Assembly: GCA_014706295.1 (NCBI GenBank)
Contig: JACSVZ010000004.1
Coordinates: 12,534,484-12,598,483, forward strand
Origin: Lycocorax pyrrhopterus obiensis
Lineage: Eukaryota > Chordata > Aves > Passeriformes > Paradisaeidae
Length of the DNA stretch: 64,000 nucleotides
Direction: 5' to 3'
The notes under the pieces are model-generated. The model saw nothing but the letters and a program-made list of their open reading frames with translations. It was not told where the DNA came from and did no database searches. Made by a program: the position numbers and the translations under genes. The first letter of the stretch is position 1. Each line of letters starts with the position of its first letter. Positions 39,301 through 54,300 of the stretch are shown here, piece after piece.

Positions 39301-42300
39301 TTTAGTTGCAGAGGGTATAATATAAAGCTTGACTGGTGCTATCCTGCTTCTCAGATGATGCATGCAAGCCAACTCTTAAAAGTTGTCACTCCACATCCTA
39401 GGGTGGGGTTTTTGGCTCTGCAAGTAGCCAGAACTCACCCCTAGCAGGTTTCGGGGCACGTAGCCTTCCTTGTCGTTCAGCCGTGCCCACCACCACTCAA
39501 TCTCCTCCTCATCCTCCCGGCGCAGGATTGTCATGCAGTCTCCTTCCTTCATGGACAGCTCGTCATCGTTCTGAGCCTCATAATCCCAGAGCCCGTAAAT
39601 CACTCCTTTGTTCATTATCCCCATCTTCTCCTGCACTCCTGCAAGTTTGAAAACACAGAGCAGCTAAATTGGAAAGAAAATAAATAAACAGAAAGGACAA
39701 CAGGAGGGAAGACTCCTTTATTCTTACTGGAGGACAGTCCAGGAAAAAACCCCAAGCAATTCCCACCTGCTTGGCACCTTGCTGCCTGCTCAGAGGTGGC
39801 CCTGGAAGAAGTAGCTTTGTGAAGTTACTTACAGCAGACAGATTCCTTCCTTACCCATGCTCAAAAAGTACAAGGCAAATGAGGAGAGCGGCACTGATTG
39901 ATAAAAGGTTATATTTTTGTGTTCACGCTTTCTAGGCCTAAGTGACGGCCAAAGACCACTTTCTGTTCTCTTTCTGTCACAGGGAGATAGCAGTACCTGC
40001 TTAGGTTGACCACCATTGTCATTTTGATGCTTGTGGTGTCATTTGCCACCTGGGTCATTTTATTTCAGAACTTTAAAGCAAGTTGCATCTCAGGCCTGTA
40101 CCTGAATGATTTGCCTGCTACTCTGCAGCTGCTTTTGGTTAACTCAAGCACTTATCTCAGCAGTTCTTAATTTCTAACACTATGTTTATCTTTTTTGTTG
40201 TTTTAAACACTGCCTTCAGAAACACAATTCTGTTAAATTATTTTTGGACCAAGGTATTTTGGAGTACACACATACACCCTGCAGTTTTATTTAGCACTTG
40301 CTCATTTTACAGCTGTGGCCAGAGATGATACTTTTCTTTCTGTACCCATTCCTCAGCCTCTAAGCACAAAACTGGAAAAGGTATCTTAGTTTGTACACCA
40401 GTTGGTTTTCTCTTAGGTAATTATTTTAAAATACTGAATCCTACTGGGGTTTTTTTGTTTGGTTTTGGTATTTTCAGGAGCAAAGATCCTGAAAGTTTTA
40501 TGCATCATAAAACTTATCCTCTCCCTTTGCATCACATACCTATTACAACCTCCTGTATAGGATTGCCACCTACATCTGCTAAAGGAAGCACCCGCTCAAA
40601 TCAAGTCCTTTACTTCTGCACACCAGCTCAGCACATAAAATTAAATTATTTCCAGTGCATGATAAGCTCTGCTCAGAGAAGCTCTTCCCTTGCTTTGCAT
40701 TTGGTATAATTAGAGGTTTGGCCAGAGCTGTGCTCTGCACCCACGTGGAAGGGAAGATTGAACACCGAGCATTAAAGCAGACGGAGAAGATTCACACAGG
40801 GCATCTGGTCTCCTAAAGGGGTGTTAATAGTCACACCAGGGTAGTGGGGCAAACACACTCAGAGACAGCACAGGCATTACATTTAAGAAAGTGAAAAATT
40901 CCATACTTAAGCAGTATCAGACCTTTTCATTTAATCAGGGCTAAAGGATTATTGGTTTTACTTAAACCTACCTGTACCTCTTACTTGATATTGGACATCA
41001 TTTGCAAGAAAAAAGATTCAGTGAATCAAGAATGACATCAGGGTTTATTAGCTTAATAATGAGTTTAGAGGGCCAGGTTTTAGTGCAGTTCTGGAAACAG
41101 ATACACATTCTCAAACTTCTTTTACAGAAGCATTTTTAGGCAGGGAATAAATTCTTACAGTAACTACAGGCAACCAAAACCAGTCTTAGCAATCTGATTA
41201 ATTTCTAATGGAACAATATGGAACTTTGATAGATGAACAGCCAATATATCAAGAGATAGTTAGTTTCACTGATTTCAATCTGGAAAAACTTGGCAATAGG
41301 CCAAAGCCTTACAGTCCTTTCAGGACCCATCAAAAAGTATCTCATAACACAAAAAAGATCCCAAACTCAACAAAATACAGAGTAGCAAGTGAGATCACCA
41401 GATGGCAGGTCATAAAAACCCCCACAAACAAAAAGAACATATTTCTTCATGCTGTATATACTGAGACCATGGATCTCCTTTCCACAGGATGTCATGGGCA
41501 GTTTACCTGAACTTAAGAATTAGACAAATTCCTGAAAGAAATCCCTCAAGAGCTGTTCAACACAAAGATACCATCTCTTAACTCATATCTGAGCTAAAAC
41601 CAGTCTAAAATATTAGATAAGTGTTATTATTTTTTATCTAGTCCTACAATCTTCCTTGGGAATTTGGTGTTGATGACCTCCCTTGGAGCCTGGACACAAA
41701 ACCAAACGGAATTTTGCTTAGCCTCCAAATTTTGATGCCAGTTAAAAAGGCTTCCTCCCTTTCTAGTGAAAATGATATATTTGGTACCAAGAGACACAGT
41801 TTTCAAGCTTAGTGAGGACAGCTGGACAGACTGTTTTGAAATGTGCTGGCTGAGCAGCTTAGAGAAACTCAGATCTCGCCTGTGCCACAAAAGCAGCAGG
41901 GCAGTTTTACAGCTTTTTCTGCTGTGTTACATTGCTGTTACTCTAACCTCTCGCAGAGAGATGACACACCAGCTGGTAGGTGCCTAGGGGACACGAGCTA
42001 CATACAAAACAGAGGAAAGTAATTTAAAACCTCATTACACACAAAACATACAGTAAAGTAATGTAAAACCTCATTGACTAATACTCATCACACCCTAGGG
42101 GGAATTCGTTTTCTCCATTAGAAGACAGTAACTCTGTAGCCTCACTATTTGAATAAAATCTATATTTAATATGGGATTTCTTTTTAAATGCAAGTGAAGA
42201 AAAAAGCCAGGAAGGTAAAGTCTAATTCAGTGCTTACTAACACCCATTAAGGCAGGAACTTGGCAATACCTTTTTTGGTTCTAAGGGGCACATTAGTAAA

Positions 42301-45300
42301 TACTCCTCATTTAAAGACACCAGGTAACAGCTATGAACTGCCTACTAACATATCCACACCACTTTTGTTTTTATGTAGAAGTTCTTACGTGGCAAGATTC
42401 ACCTAACTGGTGTATCAGTCAATGCACATGCTTCACTCAAAGCTTTTAACGTAGGGAAACCTTTTGTTACTCAGAACTCCTCCACAGGGTGAATATTACA
42501 AAGTTAATCTCGATGGAACTCATTCTGTGACAGGAAGCTGGCAAAAACCTCTCTCTTTCCAAGAGGAACCTGCGGCACACGCACACAGCCCGAGCGTGCA
42601 ATTTACCCCTCCTCATGCACAAATGAGCTGAGAGGTGGCAGGGGAGCCCCTGGCATGCTCCAGGACTCGGGGCTGGCACTCACCGTACAAGAACTGGGAG
42701 CACTGCGTGTAGCCTTCCTCCAGCTCCTCGCACTTGTCGGCGGCCGTCTGCATGTCGCTGTAGGTCATGGCAAAGACGGCCGCCCCCGACTCCACCAGGA
42801 ACTTGCACACCTGCACGTTGTTGCAGGACGCTGCACAGTGCAAAGGGGTCCTGCAAGGCAAGGACAAAAGGATGGCACCTCAGTCCCTCTGCTCACGGCG
42901 CGCTCACAGAGCCCGGGGAGCGAACGGGCGATCAGCCCTGCCCTGCTGCGGGCTCCCCAGCACAGCACTTAACCCAGCACGTCAATCGCCTTCCACAGAT
43001 AACAGGAGCTACACCAAGGGCTGCTTGAGCCCTAAAGCTAGGTTTCCATACAGATCTCCAGTTATTCCACCTTTTTTTAATCTATTAACATTTTAGGAAC
43101 ATTCATTAAGGCACTAAAAATTAAAAAATTAATCAATATTAAAAAACCCACTCAAATCTTTCTGACATCACGCCTCTTACAATCTAGATAATTACTTCAA
43201 GATTTGACTTCATGACAAGTGCGGGTAATTGGGATAACCCGTGAGGCTGAGGGATCACAAGCATCTTTATTCAAGTCTTAGGCCTCAAACACTTCTGTTA
43301 TAGGCAGAAATAATAGTAAGATCATGACTCCCTGCACCAGCCTTTCGTAAATAATCTTCCCTAGTTATTTGTAAAAAGGATTTGTAATCCATTATCAGTC
43401 GCAAACCTAGTTTGTACGTTGTGGTTTTCCACTTCGTTTTGGTTTAAAGTTGTCTGATTATTGGACAAAGAACTGGAGAGAGTTTGCAGGGCTAGATATT
43501 GCCCAGAGCACAGGTTAAGTTACAGGCTCATGGAGGACATTGGGAATTTCAGCATAAGGCTCATTATAACCTGTCTTCAACATCTAAAGAAACAGAGCAA
43601 TTTCCTGGCAACTGTGTCCACCTCTACAATGTTTTTTTCATACAGGGAATACTGCTATAATTTCCCTATTTTCCCCTCTGCACAGTCCCATATGATGCCC
43701 CACAGAGAACTGCTGTTGCTCTGCTTTGGAAAGAAAACTCATTGCCAGCTCCACAGGAGCAAAGCAAGAGACATTCTGGGGGACCTGCAGCAGCTCCCAA
43801 GCCAGGGCCCTTGTGGAGAACATCCCTAAGGAGCCACTTAATGAAACCCTTACCATCCATCGCTGTCGGCAGCGTTCACGTTCACCCCAAACTGCACCAG
43901 GAACTTCACAATTTCCGTGTGCCCAGCACACACAGCGTTGTGCAGCGCAGTGATTCCTTCATCATTGGGCATGGAAGGATCTTCCACCTGGCCGGCCAGA
44001 AAGGAACCAATCACATTCACATGAAACTCTCTGGAATAAACACCTCTTCTCATATAAGAATCAGTTGTCTTATTCTGAAATATGGATTTGTGACATATTT
44101 CTAGGAAGGACATGAGCAATAGGCAGAAGAGTACAACCACCACCAATTTTTCAACAAGACTCCTATTTAAGCTTGCAGTCTCCCTTTAACAGTGTGGTTC
44201 AGAGAAACAGGATCTTGAAAACTTACTGAAAGTATTTTTAACAAATTTCTGATATACGTCTATTTAACTGTGATGAAAGTTCACATGGATTTTGCTTATC
44301 AAATTATCTGATAACATGCCAGACAGGGAATGAAACACTACATAAAAAATGAGAAAAAGTTGCCTTGCAAATTTATAGTCTTGATGCTAAAAATCCACTG
44401 TGGATTTAACACACTTAAAATCAGCCTCCAAGTATGATCACTTAGAACCTGTTAGGATTTATCTCCTCAAGAACAGATCTAGGTTCTGCACTAATCCAGA
44501 AAAGCTACGGCTTCCCAGTTTCAACTGGGATTGAAATTCCTTGTCTTAAAAATTAGCATTTGTACCTCATAAATTATTCTCTGCACAAGGTCAAACTCCC
44601 CCTCCAAAGATGAATCCAGAAGCAATGCCAGGGGATTGAATTTCACTCTCATTCCATGCCCAATCCTCTCAGAGCCGGTCTTACGCAAGTTCGTCCTCTT
44701 CCCCTGTGAAAAGGTAACACAAGTTACAGGCACTTTTTTCCTGCAAGAACAATAATACAAAACTGCTTATTTGGGAATGAAAGCAGAAATTATCAAAGCA
44801 GTGTTTAATATGAAATTTATACCATTTTTAGCAATTCCCAAACACATGATGAATATATTAGGTTAGGCACGTTACGAAAGATCTCTGCCTTTATCTCTGG
44901 ACAAGGTCACTATTCAACTCTATACAGAAGTTACCTTGATTAAACATCACCAGAATAGTGAAACTACCAAACCCCTGAAGGTCAGGAAAAGAAGCATTTT
45001 TTTTCTTGTAGTTTGGATGATTTTAGCATTAAGTCTCACAGCAGTTACACCAACCAAGCAGCACACTCCACAGAGTGCACTACTTCGAGTGCCGATGTAA
45101 AGTTCCTAGTGTTTTTGTAAGCATAGCAGAGGTTAGCGGGAGCAAACAGTGATGGAAAGCAGTTTTGGAAAGAATATAGAACCAAGTGTAGAATTACTTT
45201 AGATGCTCCCATGTGTGGTGGATACTGGAAACCAAACATTTCTACAGCTGAGTCTGTACCCGTTCCTTTAGGGAACAGGCCCGCATTAGCTCAGCGCTCG

Positions 45301-48300
45301 CCCAGCTGGCTGGGCAGCAGCAATAGGACTATTCACAAGGGTATGTAAATTTCTGACAGATGTCCAGGCAAAGATGAATAGAATTGACTCATATTCTGCA
45401 AGAGCAGGCATGTGGAGATAAGATAGATAAGTAGAGATTCCCATGAAATACTCTTCTGCCTGTAATTTGTACATAATACCAAAAGTAGGGGCTTTTGCAA
45501 GAGTGAGCCTGGCAGCACAACCCACAGATTTAAATATGAAATCAAGAAGTTGGGCTGGTTTCTTCTCATCATTGCAGAATTATTACAAAACCAAGCAGAA
45601 ATGAGTTTTTACAATTCAGGAAATCCTAACACTCAAGTTTCCTTGTAAAAGGGAGCAAGAACAAAATCTTTAAAGCATGAACACACGAAATGTCTACTGC
45701 ATGCACAAATTACAAGGTTAAAAAGCACATTTAAAGCTTTTAACTCCTCTGCACTGAAGTGACAGAGGAAAAAACCACTTTCATGTATCAAGTTATCAAA
45801 ACTGCACTCGTGATAAGTTTCTAAAGAAAGTCTTTGAGAGTATTTTGAAAGTATTTTTGTTCTACAACAGTGAGATAACATCATACACACAGATACAAAT
45901 TTGCAAAATCAAATGGTAAAAATGCTGCCTCCTCCTAGCCCCACGAGACTCCATTTTGATGCAACTTGAGAGTAGACTGATGTTGAATCAGGTTCCAAAG
46001 AAATTCAGAAAACACTCAGTAGAAGAAATACAAACAGCTGACATCTACAAATCAGTTTTTAAGGCAAAAACTAAAGAAGTCTGTTCCTCCATATTTTTCA
46101 AGCAAGGCACTTTCAGATAAGCGAATGCAATCCAGGATTAAGAAAATTAATTTCCAGCTGATATTAGCAATAGTGGAAAAGGCTTGTGAAATCTGTATCT
46201 ATATCTCAAGGAAAAAAAAATCAGCTTTAATTTCACTTAAAAAGGAAGTAAAATCTGGGTGTAGGCAGACTTCTATAAGGAATGTTCTTTACAGCTCTGA
46301 AGAGTTTTACTAGTTCTGTATTCCATTTGAAACTTCTCATTATGTCATTAATTCTAGGAACAAGAGAGACTTTTCATTACTTTCATGCAGCCTGGAGATA
46401 AGAGCATCACACAAATAGAACAGATACCCACAGATAGACTTTTTAGACTGTGGGAGTGTTCTCCCACATCTGCTGGAGCTCTACACCACAATGCACAGGG
46501 TTTATGGCAGCACTTGAGAGGATTCATTGACAGGGCACCCCAATTATAAGCTAACAAATACTTACAGGAGGCAAGGAAAACTGTCCAGTGACTTCAGGAG
46601 GCCTCATATTGAATGAGTCCTCTCCCAAGCTCTCTGGTTCCCCTGATGGATAGGGAGGTGGTGGGTATGGAGGATACTCTTCCATGTACACTTCCAGTGG
46701 CAGTGGAGCTTCTAGGTTTGGTTCTTCTGGTTTGGGCAGCGCAAGTTCATCGCTGTCTGATACAGCCTCGGGTACAGTGTCCAAAGGTGCAGGGGGAAGA
46801 GCAGCTTCGCTCTGCTCTGCTGCTGTGCTTTCTGTCTCCTCAGCAATAGCTGGTTCTGGCATGGAAGCAGCTGCTTCTTTTTCTGATTCTGTGCTTAGAT
46901 AAGGATTTGGGATTTCCACCGGGCTTTCAGGACTGGCAGCTGATGCCGTCTGTTTGGAGGGATGCGATGGAGCTGAGATAGTCTCCATTGCAGCCAGAGT
47001 GGTCCTCTGATACAACAGCTTCTGAATGTTGGGGCCATTAGGCCCCTCTGGCTCAGTAATAGAGCTGCGTTTCTTCAGCGGTCTGGGGGCATTGGACAGC
47101 TTTTTCCGCAGCGCCTCCAGGTCGGCATCGCTCTGGTTGCGGTAGGGGTTGGACAGGAAAGGCAGCAGTTTGGTCGGGCTCAGGGGACGGGGTATCCGCT
47201 CTGGTTCGTGGTTCTCATGAGCAGAGGCTGCTGTTTCCATCTCAGGCTCTGGACTGCCTGGCTTGCCCTGGAGGTTGGAGTAGACGTTCTCCGTCTGCAG
47301 CAGCTGATTCTGTATCCCAGCTCCTGCCATCACAGGCTTGCCATACACTGTGGAGCAGTTCAGAGAGGGGCCGGGGGGAAACAAGTTTGAATATTTGATC
47401 AACAAGAAAACAACAACAAAGAAGAAAGGCGAATCAGGCTGTGTATTCTCTATGTAGGGTAAAAAAGCAGAATACAAAAAACTGAACAGAACTAATCTGG
47501 TAACCAGATGTACCATACAGTTATCTTGCAAACACGAAACAGACATTCTGCACTTCCTGTTAACACTCTTACACAGCAGGGAAGATCCACCTAAGATTCT
47601 TAGAGCTGCCCTCACCCACTTAATTTCCCCAAGGAACAGCTTCGTACCGACAGCCCAGGTGGAAAGAACATCTATCTGAGGTTTATCAGGCAGAAGAGAG
47701 GGAGAGAGCCACACGCTTACCACTTGGGAAGTGTGGTCCTCTGGTCTGCGCCCTCGTCAAAGCACTCTGCACTGCCTGCTGGAAGTTCTTCCCAGGAGTC
47801 TGCTGTTGGGTGTACATGCTGTAAATGGAACTTGCAGCCACAGTTTGAGGCTTTCGAAATGGTGGCAGTGAAGTGTCTTTGGATGGCTGAGGAGTAAAAG
47901 GTCTCACAGCTGCTGCTGGGGGACTCTCCTGTTTGGAGGAAGGAAGAATTTGATCTTGGCTAGAGGAAGAACCTGCAGGAGGTACTGAAATTCTTTGCTG
48001 TATCTGCTGAGAAGGATGGGAAGGCTGCTGTACCACTGGTTTTTGCTTGTTCCCCATAGCTGCAATAGCCAAAGGCAGCTTCTGCAGGTTTCCATCCAGC
48101 TTTGTATCAGCAGGTTGCAGATGACTGGCTTGACCAAAGTAAGGCAAGTTTATCTGTTTTGGTTTAGTGGGGACAGGTGGTGGCACCTTGGTTACATTTT
48201 TATTGGCTGTCTGAAAGACAAAAAAATTTCATTAAGGTTACTCATGGTTTAGGCATGCTGCTGTGAAGGACCGAAGACCCTCAAAGAACGACACAGTATC

Positions 48301-51300
48301 TTATTTGTACTACTGCTGCAATAATGTTTACAACATCATTGTAAACAAGAAGAAACTGCTTGAAACATTTTGTCACCACTGTTGTTTGAATACACTTTGA
48401 GCCTATTCTCTTTAATTCTTTCTTTAACAGCTGTGTTTAAAACAGGAGCAATGGCAGGGCACAGTAATTTCTCTAGAGATATCAGAGACACTTGGCTGGC
48501 AGGAGGCTGCTCTCCAGCAAAGCACTTGTCATCCCCAGTTGTAGGCTACTTCTCCCCACCTGATCAAACTGTGCCCTCGTGCCAACATTTAGGTGAGAAG
48601 CCTTGCTGCTATCAAACATCTGAAGGACACTGTGTCTGCACCACAGTGACTGCAGAGAATGATTTTGAGTTACAAACTGCCATCAAAACCCTAACAGACT
48701 TTTCTCCCCAGAAGCAGTCTTTCAAAAGCTGATCTCAGTACTTTTCAGAGCTTTCTACCAGCCACATTGGAACAGCTGTGGGTAAGCCCTGGCAGATGGA
48801 AAGCAGCAGCCCGGGCTCCTTGCATACCTGTGCTTCCCTCAGGAGATCCTCGCTGCTCTGGTTCTTCCTCAGTGTGCCCAGCCCAGCAGACTGGTCCACA
48901 GAGTCAAACATGGAGAACGGCCGCACCTTCTTCTCTTTGTCTCGTAAAAAAGTTTCTCCTTCAGCTGTTGCAGAAGAGAGAGGAGACAACTTTCAAAAGG
49001 GATGGCACAACTGTAGGGATAAGAGTCCTGTTCTGTGCAATATTTACCACAGTGCATGCAGAGGATGCTTTTTGCATCCATCCTACCCCTGCACTAAGGG
49101 CCCCTGGGCCTGCCAAATGCTGCATTATGCAAATTCAACAGGGGCATGTAAGAAGGAGCTAGGATTTACTGCACCACCTGAAGTGAGTTGTGGATTTAGT
49201 TTCTTTCTTCTTAAAAACCCTGCAACACCATAGCAAAGCAATGGCAATGTTCTTTGATATTTTTTTGTGCTTTCGAATGAATTCTCAATTATTTACTGAA
49301 GCATTTAGAAGAGAAGTATCATCAGCTAGAATATCTGTATTTTATGATTAGCCAAGCACATAAGAACATACCTTGTCCTTCACTTGTCACAATTCCTTTT
49401 CCTGAAGTCAAGGCTGAACCTTGACTAATATGATTGTCTGTATTTGAACTACTCCAGTCAGGGGCAGATGGGGAAGGTTTTGTATTGGGGACCACAGAAC
49501 CTAGGAGAGAACAAATTGAACACATTACGCTAAAATAGTAGTTTTTATTGACTTTTTACAAGTAGGGGGTTTTTTTTTCTGTAAGAGTCAGGTCTAGACA
49601 ATGTAAAAGTACCACATGGAGGTTAACTGCTATAAAACCTATCATTATAAATTCCACTCCAGTAGTTTTAGGATCAGCAAACCGAATAAAAAGAAACAAT
49701 CCTCCATTCTCCAATATGGCAAGAGACACTTGGAACTGCTTTTGTGCAATGGTCACTTTAATATCTGTCAGAACTGGAGATGGAGGAAGTGAGACAGAAA
49801 ATAAACAGAACTATTCCACAAGCTCAGTCTCCATTTCTTGTTTTTGGGAAGATCAGTGTTTCTCTTCTCTCCCAGCTGAAAAGGGAGTCTTCTCCCAGGA
49901 TAGCACAGAAGAGATATCCACAACCCCCAGAGTTTCTCCAGACTTCTCTTACTGAACTGAACTGTCTCTCATAGGAGAAAGCCACAGAGAGAAGCCAACA
50001 AATCTCCGTTAACTCTCCAAGCAGGAGAGGCCAAACCTCATTCATCAGCAAGTCAATAACTTTACTGCTATTTCTGTGCTACAAGCAACTGCTTCCTTTG
50101 TAAAATTCCTTGCCACGTTGGTTGATCTTTTACATGTGTCATTTCCAAAATGCACAATCAGAAAATTTGGCTTTGCCAGCTTTTAAATCCAGGCACCAGA
50201 TTGCTACCAGGTATGTACTAAAATTGCCTCTAGAAACTCAAAGCACACTGCTGTATAGTTTTTAGGAGAACTTCAAAATAAATAAAAAGAATAATTACTT
50301 TACAGAAAAATCCTCCTACATTCCACACTGTATAACAACTCAAAGTGCTCACTAATAGATTTACCTGATTTTTAACACCGAATCATAGAATCTCAGTGTT
50401 TATACAATATATTCACAGGTGCAGGAAAAAATCACAAGTAGCAAGACTGACAACTCAAATAAAGCTTTGCTTTAAAAAAAACCAAAACATCAGAACAGAG
50501 CTGTTAGGTAAGAAAACAAAACGTGTCTGGATAAGAAATATTAATTGTAAGCTATTACCTGCAGGAGCTTTAGCTTGTGAACTGTTCCCAGCTCTCATAT
50601 TGGGCAGTGTCTGTGTTTTCAGTGGCCCGTCAGGTACCTGCAAAGCTTGTGTCCCATCTGAAAATGCTGGCTTCACCAAAAGCTCAGGTCTGGAAGCAAT
50701 ACGTGGCATAGTAGAGGACTGGATATAAGGACCTACAGCTGCCACTCGACTTGGAGCAGAAGCCACTGGCTGTGGTAAATTCCCATCTGAAGAAACCTTG
50801 GGGAAGAAAAAAGAAGACAATTTAAAGAATTTTATTCTGCAGTATCCATTCATCGGAGCTTGAAACAGAAGTCAAAAAGGATAAAACAGGTAGCAAGTGA
50901 TACTCCAATATCAAAAGTGCTTTTTTGAAAAAGCTTTGAGAATTATAAAGCTGAGGTAGTAATAGCAAAAAAAAAATCTAAAATAAAAATCCAGGACAGC
51001 TTACGACTTCTTGTCTGCAAAGAGTAAGTAGGTTAACACTAATGTACCATGAAAAGGACTTTAATAATACAAGACTTCCACTACATATGGATAAAGACAA
51101 CAAGTCTAGCATCCTAACAGCCTTCCCCCTCTGAGCACGTTTTTACTTCAGGCTGTACAGACAACACACAGAATCAATGTTTCAGTTATTAAATACCCCA
51201 CACTTACTGGTACATTCTCTTTCTGCTGCAGAGCTGCCTTTTTCTTCCAGAGACGCTCGCGCAGCTCATTAACACGCTTGTCCATGACCGCCACCTCCAA

Positions 51301-54300
51301 GTTGCGCTTGTTCAAACACTCCCTCTGTTGCTGCAGCTTGGCATTCTGCTCCTGGTTCAGTTTGTTCCTCAACTGAATAAATTCACAAAGCAGTGGGGGA
51401 GGAGGGGAAAACAACAAAAATAAAAACAAATTCACTTTCAGGACTGGGGACAGGAAACTGTTGGAAAGAGAAAAGCCTTCTAAAAAGTCAAGTCATGTTT
51501 TCCCTCCAGAGAAAATGCTGGTTAGTCTCCAAATTTTGCAGAAAGGAAAGGTATAGGCAGTGTGTGCTCCTTCTTCTCTTTACCTCGAACCCAGCACAAC
51601 TAACCCTCCATCCTCAGCATGCAGGCAGTCACACAGCCCTGGCAGGAACAGGAGCAACGGGATTTCTTTGCAACGAGGTAGGAAACAACCCAACCAACTT
51701 TTAGCCTGGAAGAGCTGAGGGTCACGGGCTGGCCTCCCATTACCTGCAGCTCCTTGTAGAGGCGGTCGAGCTCAGCTACAGCCGACTGGTTGTCGTGGTA
51801 ACCATCAATCCGGCCGTTCTTCAGCATCTCCAGTTGCCTGGTGAGCTCCTCTACTTTTGACACGGCCAGCACCAGCTCGCGCTGCTTTTGCTGGAACAGG
51901 CTGTTCATCTGTTCAATCTCCTCCACTGCAAAGAAGGGCAGAGCACAATAGCTGCCCTGAGAAACAGCCCAGCGTGGGCTGCTTCCAAGGCAGCACTTAA
52001 GGAGACAGAGAGCGCCCTGCTGGCCTCCAGAGCAGGGCTGCTCAGCCAAACCCATGGGCCCTGTCACACCAGCTCTTCCTCTGAGCTCTGGCAAATGCAC
52101 GCTCACTAGAATGATTATGGAAATTTGGTCTACTTAGAGCACTGACAGGGAGGGAAACAGAACTTTTTTTTTGTTACTTTCTAAAGTATGGAAATAAACA
52201 AAACCACAATACCAGACTGAATTCATCTGAAGAAGCCTAAATTCACTGAATGCTGAATTCAGCAGGAAGACACACACTCAACCACAAGGCATATTTATGA
52301 TACTTAGAACTCTGAATTTAGGTCATAAGAACTCAGTGACAAAACACTCAAGCTGTCATATTAAACAAAGACTCAGAGGGCGTTTTAGGGTCTATTACAA
52401 ACATCTGTCATCAGCTGCTCCCGCTGCTGAAACTGTTCTATTACACAACAAAGTTTAAGGAATCAGTAAGAATTCAAGCAAGTACCAAGATCAGACCTGC
52501 TGGGGATGGTGCAAGGAAACAGATTCACATGCTCCAAGACCTTGTATTATTCTACCATCCTTCCACACCTTTAAAACTGATGTTTACTTTGTGCGACAGA
52601 ACCCAAACAGAAAAGGGATTCTCCCCACAGAGAAACACTTTTGCTTTATCTGTCAACCACAATGCTTCCTACTAAAACAACATTCATACTTTCAGTTGAG
52701 TCAGGCTGGAAATAAGTTCTGCACAATAGAGAGGATGAAAAGGTAAGCAGAAGAATAAATATTTATTTCAGACTTAATATCGATGTTGTATCAACATGCT
52801 GAACTACAAGCACCCAGTCAGTACTGTAGCAAGCAAGAGCCTGGTCAGATTCACATAATTAAAAAGGAAATATGCAGCCAATTTGGCCATCAAATTACCT
52901 CTTGCATAAAAGGCAACCTGGGTACCCGGCTAAGCTTTTGTTACAGGCCAAGAAAATAACACTCTAAATGTGCAGGGTATTGACATCAAGGATGGAAAAA
53001 GTTACTGTGGTGCACAAAGGTATCCGAGTAAGGAAAAAACCTACACTGTAATTAAAGAGCAGACATGCTAGGCTCAAAATACAGGGTGCTCTTACAGGAT
53101 GTTTTAAAATATAGTAAGAAAATATATTTTGTTTTAGGTCAGTCATGAGTTTTCTTGGTAAATACAAGACGTGAAATTAAGATTAACATTGCTTGGAATG
53201 CTGTAAAAAACTCCTCTGAATCACTGAAATCACCAGAAACTTCTGAGTTCCAAGAACTGGTTTTCATGAAAAATCCCAGGCTACCTCCCTCAAGGCAGCA
53301 ACTCACCTAATTTCCCATTGCTGAGTCTTTTTTGCTCCACATGACCTTTCAGTGCTCTCACTTTCTTAAGTTTGGCTTCTTGATTCTCAGCAATTTCCTT
53401 TAATCGCTTCAGTTTTTCCTGTTCAGCAGCTTGCTGTTGCTGTCGCTGATCTTGCTGCTTCAGGAATTTCAGGCGCTGTTCCTGCAGCCAAGACAAGGAT
53501 TTTGAAGCCTAAGAAAAATTTTAGCATTCATGTTCCAAGACATTTGCTAATTTGATTCAACCACTACTGGGCTCTTGAGTTACAAGTGCTAAGAACTATT
53601 TTCCCTCGACCATCTCCATGCTGCTTGTACTCGACGTATCTCTATCATGTATCACATTTTAAACAACTAAGTCATGCTGGAGAATACCAGACATTCTTTA
53701 TATAGAAGGTATCCCATAAATTATTGGTGTTTTTCATAACTATTTGTACTTTTACTAGTTCTGCTAAAACCTGCTTGATGTGGAGGATGACTGCACACCA
53801 AACCTCTGAAAACACACTGGTCTCCTGATAATGATCACCACTATCACAACACAGATAATTCAAGACACTGGAAAACCGTTACAGTGACCTGGCCCTCATC
53901 TAAACAACAGATATGGCCTTAGTGGAGAGGATCCTTCTGCCTCTCCAAGAGAGTAAAATAATGTGTTATCAGTTTCTACATGCACATGTCTAGTTTAGAC
54001 CCACAAGAAACTATCAGGCCACTAAATCATCTACAAAGAAATCCTCTGAGTCACTGGCCATTATACATGGCTTCTAGAGATGACAGGTTGCTCCAGGGTA
54101 GTAGAACTACTACTAAGACTCTCCCAAGCACCCACTAATATCCAAGACTACCACTGCTTACTAACGTTAGAACTCCATACTTTCTCCAAAAAAACCAAAC
54201 CCACAAAAGAAAAAAAAACCACCAGTCAGATTTAGAAAACAGGGATTCTTGTGCACTTTGAATAAAAAAGGCAGAGCAAAAAAGTGAGCTCGCCTTCCGG

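Noticed and set aside
46684..46902. Plus-strand Ser/Gly-rich frame over TP53BP2 exon 13
   Set aside because: A shadow of the proline-rich coding exon on the other strand.
48370..48732. 120-codon plus-strand frame in TP53BP2 intron 11
   Set aside because: No recognisable domain, no homology recalled, no promoter or splice support.
50383..50401. Possible CR1 3' tail (GAATCATAGAATCTCAGTG)
   Set aside because: Only about 19 bases match; too short to call an element.
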